DNA of 31,367 nucleotides from DATHGT01 sp035317605 (GCA_035317605.1 DATHGT010000156.1:1-31367), one strand, 5' to 3'. Positions 1 to 8,117 are shown, counted from the first letter of the stretch. Notes: generated from the letters alone by a model not told the origin. A program made the numbers and translations.

Positions 1-1407
1 ATCGTCGACGCGGCCCTGGCCGCCGTCGTGCTCGCCGCGGTCTCGCTATCGTGGGTGCTCGTCTACGACCTCACACCGGCGCACCAGCGTCCGTACGCCG
101 GCACCACCGACACCAACTCCGTGCTCGAGCTGGCGGTCGGCCCGTACGGCATCGGTCGATTCGTCCGTCAGGTACGCCCCGCCGTCGCCGCCGGCGTCGA
201 GGGACGGGCTGATCTCCGTGATCGCGCGCGGCTCACGGCCGCCGCCGAACGCACCGCTGAAGCTGGGCCACGCACGGGCTTCGCGCGCGTGTTCGTCCGT
301 GCGCCCGCGGGACCGCTGCGTCTCGCCGACGGTCAGCTCGCCGGCCAGGTCGGCTGGCTGCTCCCGCTCGCCCTCATCGGGCTCGCGATGGCGACGCTCC
401 GCGAGCCGTGGCGACGACCGCTGGCCGCGACGCACCTCTCGCTCATCCTCTGGTGTGCGTGGGCTCTCACGTACGCCGTCGTCTACAGCGGGGCCGGCGG
501 GACCTTCCACTTCTATTACATGTCGACGCTCGCGCCGCCGCTGGCCGCGCTCGCCGGCGTCGGCGTGGTGAGCTTGTGGCGCGCGTACGTCGGCGGCGGT
601 TGGCGGTCGGTGGTGCTTCCCACCGCGCTCGTGCTGACCGCGGTGTGGCAGCTCTACGTCGACGCTCACGCGCTCGGCGGCGTGCGCGATCTCACGGGCG
701 ACGTCGCCGCACTGAAGACGGTGTCGGGGACGTGGAGAAGCTGGCTCCACCTCGCGCTCGTCGGCGGCGCATTGGTGGCCGCGATGACGTTGCTAGTGGT
801 CGTCGCGTGGACGGCGCGGGCTCTTCGCGCGATCGCCGGCCCGGCTCTGGCCATCGGCCTACTCACGCTATTGGTGCTGCCGACGGCGTGGGCGCTCAGC
901 AGCGTGCTGGTTCCCGGTCCGAGCGTTCTTCCGGCGGCCGATCTCGGGAGATTGCTTCCCGAATACAACGACGGGCGAGCCCGCCGGATCCTCGACCCCG
1001 ACGGCCTCTCCCGCCTGATCGCGTTCCTCGAAGCCCACCGCCGAGGCGAGCGCTATCTGCTCGCGACCTCGAGCGCCACGCTGGCCGCGCCGATCATCGT
1101 CCAGACCGGCGCTGCGGTCATGGCCCGCGGGGGATTCCACGGCCTCGATCCCATCCTGACCCCGGACAAGCTCGCGCGACTGGTCGAGGCCGGCGAGGTC
1201 CGCTTCGTGATGCTCAACGATCTTTCGCTGGTGAGCCGCCGCCTCGGCGCCGAGGCCGCCGGCCAACCCATCGCCGACTGGGTCCGCGCCAACGGAACGC
1301 CCGTCGATCCGGCGCTGTGGCGCACGAGCCGACGAAGCGCGATGACCCTCTACGACCTCCGCCCCGCCCTGGGCCTCATCCGAGCGCCGACTCCGTCCGC
1401 GAGCTAG
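1..1407 (+). CDS. GT39-type membrane glycosyltransferase (YkcA/YkcB-like), C-terminal part
   Basis: The reading frame is open from base 1, so the gene starts upstream of the window and only its last 468 codons are seen. Several hydrophobic segments are visible, for example the stretch around GWLLPLALIGLAMATL and three more up to about base 900. The extracytoplasmic motif RPYAGTTDTNSVLELAVG near the left end is typical of the PMT/ArnT-like GT39 proteins annotated as YkcB mannosyltransferases. The last roughly 140 residues form a soluble domain (RYLLATSSATLAAPIIVQTG, then GGFHGLDPILTPDKL) resembling the YkcA/B C-terminal domain. Family members transfer sugars from polyprenyl-phosphate donors on the outer face of the inner membrane; the acceptor is unknown. 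The catalytic Asp-Glu motif lies outside the window. The gene converges on the next one, and the two stop codons overlap. Confidence 0.85.
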   Translation: MVDAALAAVVLAAVSLSWVLVYDLTPAHQRPYAGTTDTNSVLELAVGPYGIGRFVRQVRPAVAAGVEGRADLRDRARLTAAAERTAEAGPRTGFARVFVRAPAGPLRLADGQLAGQVGWLLPLALIGLAMATLREPWRRPLAATHLSLILWCAWALTYAVVYSGAGGTFHFYYMSTLAPPLAALAGVGVVSLWRAYVGGGWRSVVLPTALVLTAVWQLYVDAHALGGVRDLTGDVAALKTVSGTWRSWLHLALVGGALVAAMTLLVVVAWTARALRAIAGPALAIGLLTLLVLPTAWALSSVLVPGPSVLPAADLGRLLPEYNDGRARRILDPDGLSRLIAFLEAHRRGERYLLATSSATLAAPIIVQTGAAVMARGGFHGLDPILTPDKLARLVEAGEVRFVMLNDLSLVSRRLGAEAAGQPIADWVRANGTPVDPALWRTSRRSAMTLYDLRPALGLIRAPTPSAS

Positions 1408-3026
1408 GAGACGTACTCGTAGTTGTTCTCGAGCGGGACGGACACCAGGGTGTCCCAGCTCTTCACCTTCTTGCTCACGGCCCAGGTCACGTTCTTCATG
1501 CCGAGCATGACGCCGTGGTAGTTGTCGTAGAGCTTCTGGCCCAGGGCCTGGGTCAGCCTTGCGCGCTTCTCCCCGTCCATCTCGGCCACCGTGGCGTCGA
1601 TCTCTTTCTCGTACAGGCCCTCGTTGAGGAGGGCGAAGGCGCCCTTCGTGTGACAGCAGCGCTGCCAGGCCAGGCTCGGCTCGTCGAAGGGCGGCGCGCC
1701 GTAGACCCAGTGGGTCTTGTTCGTCTTGCGCGTGCGGTTCTTGGGCAGGAAGTTGGAGAACATCTCGGGGACGCGGCGGACCTTGATGCCGACCTTCTCC
1801 CAGTCGAGAGCCACCGCTTCCATCATGTCGTTGCCGTCGAGGGCGTAGGTGAAGATCATCGGGTTCACGCGGACCTCGAAGCCGCCGGCGTGCCCGGCCT
1901 CGGCCAGGAGCTTCTTGGCCTGGGCGGGATCGTAGGCCGGAATCTTCCAGTCTTTGCTGTAGCCGGCGTGGAACGGGTTGTAGAAGTACGAGAACGGCGT
2001 CTCCGAGCCCCGCCCCTTCCACAGCCCTGACACGATGGCCTTCTTGTTGACGGCGAGGTTGAGGGCCAGCCGCACCTTGCGCGCGTTCTCCTGGCTCTTC
2101 TTGTCGGCGTAGTCGCCGACCCACGGACACGTCGGGCAGAAGTCTTCCTTGTCGGGACCGGTCTGGCCGCTGAGGACCACCCAGTGCAGCACCGCGTCCT
2201 TGGTCTCGTGAATGCGCAGCCCGGACCGCTGGGCCTGCTCGAGGTAGTCGCCCAGCACCTGCCCGATGTCGATCTCGCCGGTTCGAAGCCCGGCCAGACG
2301 GGTGTTGGCGTCGGGGATGCGGCGGACGATCAGCTCCTTGAAGGTCGGGGTGTGCCGCCAGTGGTTGGCCACGGCCTCGAACCGGTGATAGTCACCCTGC
2401 CGGCCCTCGACGTGGCGGTACGGGCCGGTACCGATCGGATGCATGACCGCCTTTTCCTCGCCGACGCTCTCCATGTACTTCTTCGAGGTGATGTTCTGAT
2501 AGCCGACGAACTGCGAGACCTGGGCCGGCACTTCCCACAGCCGGTTCTTGAAGTGCATGACCACCGTGTACTTGTCGGGCATCTCGATGCGGTCGAGGTT
2601 GCCGCGGAAGAACGGCGCCGAGCCGCCCTGGGCGTCGGGCTTGAGGTTCTGCTCGACCGTGTACTTCACGTCCTCCGCGGTCATCTCGCCGTGGCCCTCG
2701 TGAAACATCACGCCCCGTCGCAGCTTGAAGGTCCACGTCTTCCCTTCGTTGGACGGCTGGAACGAAGTGGCGAGCCCGGGCTTGATGGCGAAGGTCTTGG
2801 GATCGCGCATGATCAGCGGGTCGTAGACGCACTCCCACAGCGTCTTCTCCGACTGGCTCGAGCGCCAGGCGAACGGCGTCTCGATCCCCCACTGTCCGAC
2901 CGCGACCACGAGCTTGTCGCTCTGGGCGCCGGCGCGCGAGGTGAGGACGAGAGGTCCGGCCAGGGCGGCGGCGGCCGCGGTGCCGGCCCCGCGCAGAAAT
3001 GTCCGACGATCGACGGATGAGCTCAT
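1404..3026 (-). CDS. ABC transporter substrate-binding protein, family 5 (peptide/nickel type)
   Basis: This 540-residue periplasmic binding protein has a twin-arginine (Tat) signal at its N terminus (DRRTFLRGAG, then an Ala-rich stretch and a SRAGAQ cleavage region near residue 35). The body follows the SBP_bac_5 pattern: VYDPLIMRDP, then KTWTFKLRRGVMFHEG, TAEDVKYTVE, GTGPYRHVEG and a C-terminal lobe. Length fits the 500-560 residues usual for the family. The ATG at 3026 is preceded by GAGGAGG about seven bases upstream, so longer in-frame extensions are unlikely. Cysteine pairs in FCPTCPW and RCCH could be disulfides. It lies 23 bases downstream of the CoA-transferase gene and is probably co-transcribed. 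No cognate Dpp/Opp permeases are present, so the ligand cannot be named; family 5 ligands include peptides, nickel chelates and some sugars. Confidence 0.9.
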   Translation of the reverse strand: MSSSVDRRTFLRGAGTAAAAALAGPLVLTSRAGAQSDKLVVAVGQWGIETPFAWRSSQSEKTLWECVYDPLIMRDPKTFAIKPGLATSFQPSNEGKTWTFKLRRGVMFHEGHGEMTAEDVKYTVEQNLKPDAQGGSAPFFRGNLDRIEMPDKYTVVMHFKNRLWEVPAQVSQFVGYQNITSKKYMESVGEEKAVMHPIGTGPYRHVEGRQGDYHRFEAVANHWRHTPTFKELIVRRIPDANTRLAGLRTGEIDIGQVLGDYLEQAQRSGLRIHETKDAVLHWVVLSGQTGPDKEDFCPTCPWVGDYADKKSQENARKVRLALNLAVNKKAIVSGLWKGRGSETPFSYFYNPFHAGYSKDWKIPAYDPAQAKKLLAEAGHAGGFEVRVNPMIFTYALDGNDMMEAVALDWEKVGIKVRRVPEMFSNFLPKNRTRKTNKTHWVYGAPPFDEPSLAWQRCCHTKGAFALLNEGLYEKEIDATVAEMDGEKRARLTQALGQKLYDNYHGVMLGMKNVTWAVSKKVKSWDTLVSVPLENNYEYVS

Positions 3027-3049
3027 GAAGACCTCCTCGGTGAGGCCGG

Positions 3050-4219
3050 CTAGACTACCTCGTCCTTGCGGAACTTCGCGATCTCCTCGGCGCTGTAGCC
3101 CGCCTCGCGCAGCACGTCGTCGGTGTGCTCGCCCATCTCGGGCGCGGCGGTGCGCACCTGCGCGGGCGTGCGCGACAGCGTGACGGGAACGTTCTGGATC
3201 TGGATCTCGCCGAGGGCCGGGCTCTTGATGTCCACCGCGAGCCCGAGGTGCCGGACGTGCGGGTCGGCGAAGACTTCCTTCACGTTGTAGATCGGGCCGC
3301 AGGGCACGCCGGCCTCGTTGAGGATCTCGATCCACTCGGCGCTGGTCTTGGTGGAGGTCGCCTTGTCGAGCTCCTCGTTCATCACCTTGCGGTTCTTGGA
3401 GCGATCGGCGACGGTCTTGAAGCGCGGGTCATCGATCAGCGCCGGGACGCCGAGCACGCTGCAGAGCCGGCGATACATGAGCTGGCCTGACGCGGCGATG
3501 TTCATGTGGCCGTCCTTGGTCTTGAACACGCCGGTCGGGATGCCGGTCGGGTGATCGTTGCCGGCCTGGGGCGGAATCTCCTTGCCCATGGTCCAGCGCG
3601 CCGCCTGGAAGTCGAGCATGCGGACCTCGGCCTCGAGCAGCGAGGTGTGGACCCACTGGCCCTTGCCCGAGCGCTCGCGCTCGAGCAGCGCGCACAGGAT
3701 GCCGTGCGCCAGGAACATGCCCGCGGTGAGATCGGCGATGGGAATGCCCACACGGACCGGTCCCTGCCCGGGCAGACCGGTGACCGACATCAGCCCCCCC
3801 ATGCCCTGCGCGATCTGGTCGTAGCCCGGACGGTCGCGATACGGCCCGCTCTGGCCGAATCCCGAGATCGACGCGTAGACGATGCGGGGGTTGATCTGGC
3901 TGATCGTCTCGTAGTCGATGCCCAGGCGGTGCTTCACGTCGGGGCGGTAGTTCTCGACGATCACGTCGGCCTTGGCGGCGAGCCGCTTGAAGATCGCCAC
4001 GCCCTCGGGCTTCTTGAGGTCGAGGGTCATCGAACGCTTGTTGCGGTGCAGGTTCTGGAAGTCGAACCCGTTCCGTGACGAGTCACCCTCGATGTCGGTG
4101 CGCGCCTCGATCTTGATGACGATGGCGCCCATCTCGGCGAGCTGGCGCACCGCCGTCGGGCCGGAGCGGGCGCGGGTGAGATCCAGGACGGTATAGGGCG
4201 CGAGCGGTCGGTTGTCCAT
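3050..4219 (-). CDS. CaiB/BaiF CoA-transferase family III protein
   Basis: This 389-residue protein matches class III CoA-transferases, which move CoA between carboxylic acids through an aspartyl-CoA thioester. Visible family motifs include VLDLTRARSGPTAVRQLAEM at residues 11-30, the VIKIE strand, LHRNKRSMTLDLKKPEG (57-73), DVIVENYRPDV (85-95), YASISGFGQSGPYRDRPGYD (115-134) and GKGQWVHTSLLEAEV (185-199). The catalytic Asp of formyl-CoA transferase (Asp169) aligns with Glu196 here (SLLEA), a substitution I recall in a large subgroup of family members, so activity is not excluded. The substrate is unknown. The start at 4219 has no Shine-Dalgarno sequence but has a sigma70-like promoter whose -10 box is only eight bases upstream. 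The family-5 binding protein follows it closely, suggesting a transport-plus-activation unit. Confidence 0.92.
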   Translation of the reverse strand: MDNRPLAPYTVLDLTRARSGPTAVRQLAEMGAIVIKIEARTDIEGDSSRNGFDFQNLHRNKRSMTLDLKKPEGVAIFKRLAAKADVIVENYRPDVKHRLGIDYETISQINPRIVYASISGFGQSGPYRDRPGYDQIAQGMGGLMSVTGLPGQGPVRVGIPIADLTAGMFLAHGILCALLERERSGKGQWVHTSLLEAEVRMLDFQAARWTMGKEIPPQAGNDHPTGIPTGVFKTKDGHMNIAASGQLMYRRLCSVLGVPALIDDPRFKTVADRSKNRKVMNEELDKATSTKTSAEWIEILNEAGVPCGPIYNVKEVFADPHVRHLGLAVDIKSPALGEIQIQNVPVTLSRTPAQVRTAAPEMGEHTDDVLREAGYSAEEIAKFRKDEVV

Positions 4220-4227
4220 GGCCCGAG

Positions 4228-4256
4228 AGCATACAGAATCCGGCCGCCGGAGACAA
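4228..4256 (-). promoter_or_regulatory. Predicted sigma70 promoter of the CoA-transferase gene (leaderless)
   Basis: On the minus strand TTGTCT (4251-4256) and TATGCT (4228-4233) are separated by exactly 17 bases, each matching the consensus at 4 of 6 positions. The -10 box ends eight bases before the ATG, which would place the transcript start at or next to the start codon. No ribosome-binding site is present. This is a pattern match by eye. Confidence 0.5.
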
Positions 4257-4304
4257 AGCCTCGCGGGTGATACGCTGACCGGCGACCTCCTGGACTGACG
4301 AGAG

Positions 4305-4922
4305 CTACGAGAGCTGGCCCTGCATGGCCTTGAGCCGGCGGACCAGCTCCTGGTAGGACGAGCGCTGGATCACCGAGTTGAACTGGTTGCGATAGTTGTC
4401 GACCAGACTCACGCTCTCGATGAGCACGTCGTAGACCAGCCAGCGGCCCGACGCGCCGCGCTGCTGCATCCGATAGTCGACACCGAGCTGGCTGCCCTGC
4501 TTGGTGGTCAGCCGGGTGCGGACCGTGGCCACTCCGCCCTCGACGCTATCCCCTAGATACGCGACGCGATCGCCCTGGAGCAGTTCGACCTTGGAGAGAT
4601 ACGCGTGCTCGAAGACGTCGGTGAACACCGCGACGAACTCCTCGCGCTCGGCGGGCGAGCGCTGAGCCCAGTGGCGAGCCAGCGCCCGCCGGGCTGTGTC
4701 TCCGAAGTCGAAGATCTCCTCGGCGATCTTGCGGACCGCGCGGCGCTCCGCCGCCCGCCCTTCCTTCTTCATCTCGGGATCCTGGACCACTTTGAGCACC
4801 CGCTCCAGCTGCAGCTGAAGCTGATCCGTCGGCTCCCCCGCCCACCCGGTCGCCGGAGCCATCGCACCGAGCGCGAACGCCACCACCCACATCGCCACTC
4901 GAGCCAATCGCAAGCCCTCCAT
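4305..4922 (-). CDS. MlaC-family phospholipid-binding ABC transport protein
   Basis: This 205-residue protein has an N-terminal signal peptide (VAMWVVAFALGAMAPATGWA, cleaved near residue 28) and the MlaC/Ttg2D pattern: helical KKEGRAAERRAVRKIAEEIF, FDFGDTARRALARHWAQRSP, then FTDVFEHAYL, a beta-rich half with VATVRTRL and LGVDYRMQ, then WLVYDVLIESVSLVDNYRNQ. MlaC shuttles phospholipids between the outer-membrane MlaA complex and the inner-membrane MlaFEDB complex. None of those partners is in the window. The ATG at 4922 has no good Shine-Dalgarno; a TTG at 4907 is preceded seven bases upstream by GGAGGG and would give a 200-residue protein whose N terminus is a better signal peptide. The gene follows the Bax-inhibitor-like gene on the same strand across a degenerate copy of the palindromic element. 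Confidence 0.88.
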   Translation of the reverse strand: MEGLRLARVAMWVVAFALGAMAPATGWAGEPTDQLQLQLERVLKVVQDPEMKKEGRAAERRAVRKIAEEIFDFGDTARRALARHWAQRSPAEREEFVAVFTDVFEHAYLSKVELLQGDRVAYLGDSVEGGVATVRTRLTTKQGSQLGVDYRMQQRGASGRWLVYDVLIESVSLVDNYRNQFNSVIQRSSYQELVRRLKAMQGQLS

Positions 4923-4946
4923 GACATCGATTCTCAGCGACCACCA

Positions 4947-4963
4947 CGAAGCCCCCCTCCGAG
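4947..4963 (-). repeat. Palindromic element, copy D (head only)
   Basis: The minus strand reads CTCGGAGGGGGGCTTCG, identical to the head of copy B at 23738. It begins two bases after the TAG stop of the Bax-inhibitor-like gene, just as copy C begins two bases after the cupin stop. The returning arm is degenerate (TGGTGGTCGCT in place of a C-rich arm), so this copy cannot form the full hairpin. Confidence 0.6.
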
Positions 4964-4965
4964 TC

Positions 4966-5667
4966 CTAGTCGCGACGTCCCTGCAGCCGCAGCAGCATCA
5001 GGAACAGGTTCACGAAGTTCAGATAGAGCGACAGCGCGCCGACGACGGCGTAGGCGCCGGCCTGGCCGTCGGGGAGGGTGAGCGCCATCTGCTTGAGGCG
5101 CTGGGCGTCCCACGCGGTGAGTCCGGTGAAGACGATGACGCCCACGATCGTGATGAGGAACTGCAGCGCGTCGCTGTGCCAGAACATGCCGACGATCGAG
5201 GCGAGCACGAGCCCGATCAGTCCCATGAAGAAGAACTGGCCAACGCCGGCGAGGCTGCGGCTGGTGGTCGTGCCGTAGACGGCGAGCGCGCCGAACATCG
5301 CGCCGGTCACCACGAACGTCATCGCGATGGAGGCGCCGGTGTAGATCAGCAGGATCAGCGACAGCGTGACGCCGTTCAGCGCGGCGTACCCGACGAACAG
5401 GGCGGCGGCCGTGCCCGGCTGGAGACTGTGCACGCGGGCGGACAGGAAGAAGACGAGTCCCAGCTCGACCAGCACGAGCGCGAAGAACACGAGCCGGTTG
5501 GCCATCAGCGCGGCGGTCAGCGCCGGCGAGCTGGCCACGACGTAGGCGATCCCGGCGGTGATCCCGAGACCGATGAACATCCACCCGTAGACCTTGGTCA
5601 GAAACGCCGAGACGCGCTCGGCGGTGGTTGCCGAGGATCCGGCGACGAGTGTTCGCGAGTCAGCCAT
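4966..5667 (-). CDS. Bax inhibitor-1/YccA family membrane protein
   Basis: This 233-residue protein is mostly hydrophobic, with about seven membrane segments (for example YGWMFIGLGITAGIAYVVA, LVFFALVLVELGLVFFLSA and FFFMGLIGLVLASIVGMFW). The conserved end of the family, TGLTAWDAQRLKQM at 181-194 and LSLYLNFVNLFLMLLRL at 212-228, is clear. Family members such as B. subtilis YetJ are pH-sensitive calcium leak channels; E. coli YccA modulates FtsH. The first residue of the YetJ Asp-Asp latch is kept as Asp187, while the position I align to the second is Asn218. The ATG at 5667 is chosen because GAGGGGGG lies eight bases upstream; a GTG at 5685 is in frame but overlaps that site. It follows the XDH-like gene by 27 bases. 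Confidence 0.92.
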   Translation of the reverse strand: MADSRTLVAGSSATTAERVSAFLTKVYGWMFIGLGITAGIAYVVASSPALTAALMANRLVFFALVLVELGLVFFLSARVHSLQPGTAAALFVGYAALNGVTLSLILLIYTGASIAMTFVVTGAMFGALAVYGTTTSRSLAGVGQFFFMGLIGLVLASIVGMFWHSDALQFLITIVGVIVFTGLTAWDAQRLKQMALTLPDGQAGAYAVVGALSLYLNFVNLFLMLLRLQGRRD

Positions 5668-5694
5668 GGCGGGTTCCCCCCTCACCAGGAAATG

Positions 5695-7956
5695 TTACAC
5701 CGCCGAGGGCGCCCCCGACTCGAACACGCGGGCGGGCGTGAGGGGCAGCGCGGGAATCGGCGCGGTGCGGCCGAGCGCGTCGCAGACCGCGTTGGCGATC
5801 GCTCCGCCGAGCCCCGGGTTGCCGCACTCGCCGAGACCGCGCAATCCCAGGGGATTCGTCGTCGCCGGCACTTCCTGGTAGTAGCCGATCACGAGCGGGA
5901 CGTCGGCGGCGCCGGGCAGCGCGTACTCCATGAGGGTGCCCGAGAGGAGCTGGCCGTCGGCGTCGTACTCGAGGCTCTCGTGCAGGGTGTTGCCGATGCC
6001 GAAGGCGACGCCGCCGATGAGCTGGCCCTCGACCAGCGCGGGGTTGACCGCGCGTCCGACGTCGGCGCCGACCACGATCTTCCTGAGCGTCACGACGCCG
6101 GTCTCCGCGTCCACGTCGACCACCACGCCGACCGCGCACCCCGCATAGGTGATCTTCGGCACGTTGAACGACGCGCCCGCGGCCAGTCTCCGCTCGGCCG
6201 CCAGCTCGGCCAGCGAGACCTGCCGGCCCTTCGCGGTGAGCGCGCCGTTGGCGTACGTCACGTCGGCTTCCGGGGCGCCCAGTCGCTCGGCCGCGCGGGT
6301 GCGGGCCTCGGCGATCAGCTTGGCCGCGGCCATGTGGGCGGCGTTGCCCGCCGTCACCGTCCCCCGCGAGCCATAGGTCCCGACGCCGCTCTCGACGGCC
6401 GCGGTGTCGGCGTGGCGCACGTCGAAGCGATCGGCGGCCAGGCCGAGCGCGTCGCCCAGGATCTGGGCGAGCACGGTCTCGAGCCCGGGCCCCATCGACG
6501 AGGCGCCGGTGTCGACCGTGAAGCGGCCGTCCGCACGCGCTTCCAGGTGCGCGGTCTCGAACGGTCCGAGGCCGGTCTTCTCGACGTAGACCGCGAGCCC
6601 GAGGCCGCGCCGCGGTCCACGCTGCCGATTCTGCGCAGCCTGAGCGGCGCGCTCGCCCCCGTAATCGAGCCGGGCCAGCAGCTCGTCGAACAGCGCGGGG
6701 AAATCGCCGGAGTCGTACACGGTGCTGGCCCCGAAGGACTTGGTGCCGCAGTCGTACGGCATCTCGCCCGGCGTGACGAGGTTGCGGCGGCGGATCTCCG
6801 CGGGGTCCAGGCCGAGCTTCCGGGCCGCCACGTCCATCAACTGCTCGCGGACGAAGTTGCACTCGGGACGGCCGGGCGAGCGCAGCGTACCCACCGGCGT
6901 CTTGTTGGTCACCACGGACCAGAGATCGCACGCATAGTTCGGCACCCGATAGGGTCCGGGCAGGAGCGAGGCGCCGAACTCGGCCGGCACCAACCCGGCC
7001 GTCCGCACGTAGGCGCCGATGTCCGCGCGGATCACCGCGCGCAGGCCGAGGATGCGGCCGTCGGCGTCGAACCCCATCTCGGCGTCGTACTCGACCTGGC
7101 GCGCGTGATTGGTCGACAGCAGGCTCTCGCGCCGGTCCTCGACGAAGCGCACGGGGCGGCCGAGCTTCATGGCGGCCAGCGGCACCAGGATGTCCTCCGG
7201 ATACAGCTCGCCCCGCGCGCCGAAGCCGCCGCCCACGTCGACCTCGGTGAGACGCAGGGCACCGGGGGGAACGCCGAAGATCGGGGCCAGGATGGTCCGG
7301 TTGATGTGGATGCACTTGGTCGAGCCGATGAGGTGCAGCTCCCCGCCCCGCGGATCCGGCGGCACCGCGACGAGCCCGCGCGTCTCCAGCGCCGCCGCCG
7401 TCTGGCGCGGATAGGCGAAGCGCTCGCGCACGACGAGATCCGCGCGCCCCAGCGCGGCCTCGGCGTCGCCCACGGTCATCGAGATCAGGGCGACGTTGTT
7501 CGACTCGGTGCCGGGGAACAATCGCGGCGCCCCCCGGTCGAGCGCCGCCGTCGTCGAGGCGCACACCGGCAAGGGCTCGTACACGACGTCGACCAGCTCG
7601 ACGGCGTCGGCGGCGACGTAGGGATCGTCGGCGACCACCAGCGCGATCGGCTCGCCCACGTAGCGGACGACGCCGCGCGCGATGGCCGGCTGGAGATAGC
7701 GCTCGGCCCCCGCGGGCACGGGGATCCGGTTGGGGATGATCGCGTGGTGGGGCACGTCGGCCGCCGTGAGGACCGCGTGCACGCCCGGCAGCTCGAGAGC
7801 GCGCTTGGCGTCGAGCGAGACCAGCCGCGCGTGGGCGTGTCGCGACCGCAGCACGGCCGCGTGGAGCATGCCGGGGACGCGAACGTCGGCCACGAACTCC
7901 CCCGCCCCCGCCGCCAGCCGATCACCGCCGATCTTGATGTGCGCCGCGCCGATCAT
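5695..7956 (-). CDS. Xanthine dehydrogenase family molybdopterin-binding (large) subunit
   Basis: This 753-residue protein matches the molybdenum subunit of the XDH/CoxL family of hydroxylases, which insert water-derived oxygen into heterocycles, aldehydes or CO. The N-terminal a/b-hammerhead domain (GEFVADVRVPGMLHAAVLRS) is followed by VGEPIALVVADDPYVAADAV (100-119), VGGGFGARGELYPED (241-255), EDRRESLLSTNHARQ (273-287), the RSPGRPE loop (359-365) and the C-terminal GECGNPG with the presumed catalytic Glu710. There is no CoxL-type selenocysteine/cysteine loop, so it is not CO dehydrogenase form I. The usual small 2Fe-2S and medium FAD subunits are not adjacent. The start has no Shine-Dalgarno but a TTGACA promoter just upstream. 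The substrate is unknown. Confidence 0.92.
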   Translation of the reverse strand: MIGAAHIKIGGDRLAAGAGEFVADVRVPGMLHAAVLRSRHAHARLVSLDAKRALELPGVHAVLTAADVPHHAIIPNRIPVPAGAERYLQPAIARGVVRYVGEPIALVVADDPYVAADAVELVDVVYEPLPVCASTTAALDRGAPRLFPGTESNNVALISMTVGDAEAALGRADLVVRERFAYPRQTAAALETRGLVAVPPDPRGGELHLIGSTKCIHINRTILAPIFGVPPGALRLTEVDVGGGFGARGELYPEDILVPLAAMKLGRPVRFVEDRRESLLSTNHARQVEYDAEMGFDADGRILGLRAVIRADIGAYVRTAGLVPAEFGASLLPGPYRVPNYACDLWSVVTNKTPVGTLRSPGRPECNFVREQLMDVAARKLGLDPAEIRRRNLVTPGEMPYDCGTKSFGASTVYDSGDFPALFDELLARLDYGGERAAQAAQNRQRGPRRGLGLAVYVEKTGLGPFETAHLEARADGRFTVDTGASSMGPGLETVLAQILGDALGLAADRFDVRHADTAAVESGVGTYGSRGTVTAGNAAHMAAAKLIAEARTRAAERLGAPEADVTYANGALTAKGRQVSLAELAAERRLAAGASFNVPKITYAGCAVGVVVDVDAETGVVTLRKIVVGADVGRAVNPALVEGQLIGGVAFGIGNTLHESLEYDADGQLLSGTLMEYALPGAADVPLVIGYYQEVPATTNPLGLRGLGECGNPGLGGAIANAVCDALGRTAPIPALPLTPARVFESGAPSAV

Positions 7957-7963
7957 GGGCCGG

Positions 7964-7993
7964 AAGATCGCACCGTCGCGCTCGCCGTGTCAA
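7964..7993 (-). promoter_or_regulatory. Predicted promoter of the XDH-like gene (leaderless)
   Basis: On the minus strand a perfect TTGACA (7988-7993) is followed after 18 bases by GATCTT (7964-7969), a weak -10 match. Only seven bases separate this from the ATG, so the mRNA would be leaderless or nearly so. It may drive XDH-like, Bax-inhibitor-like and MlaC genes together. Confidence 0.4.
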
Positions 7994-8117
7994 CGGCCCG
8001 GGGTCGTGCGTCATTGACGCAGGACCGGCACCGGCGGTCGGTTGCGCACGCTGGGGAACGATGCTAGAGAGGACCCTCACCCCGACGCTGCTCCCGCCCG
8101 GACGCGAGGAGGCCCGC

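Noticed and set aside
4921..8067. A 1048-codon open frame on the plus strand opposite the XDH-like, Bax-inhibitor-like and MlaC genes
   Set aside because: Its translation is low-complexity Arg/His/Gly/Asp-rich text with no recognisable domain, and it is antisense to clear genes. Long spurious frames are expected at this GC content.
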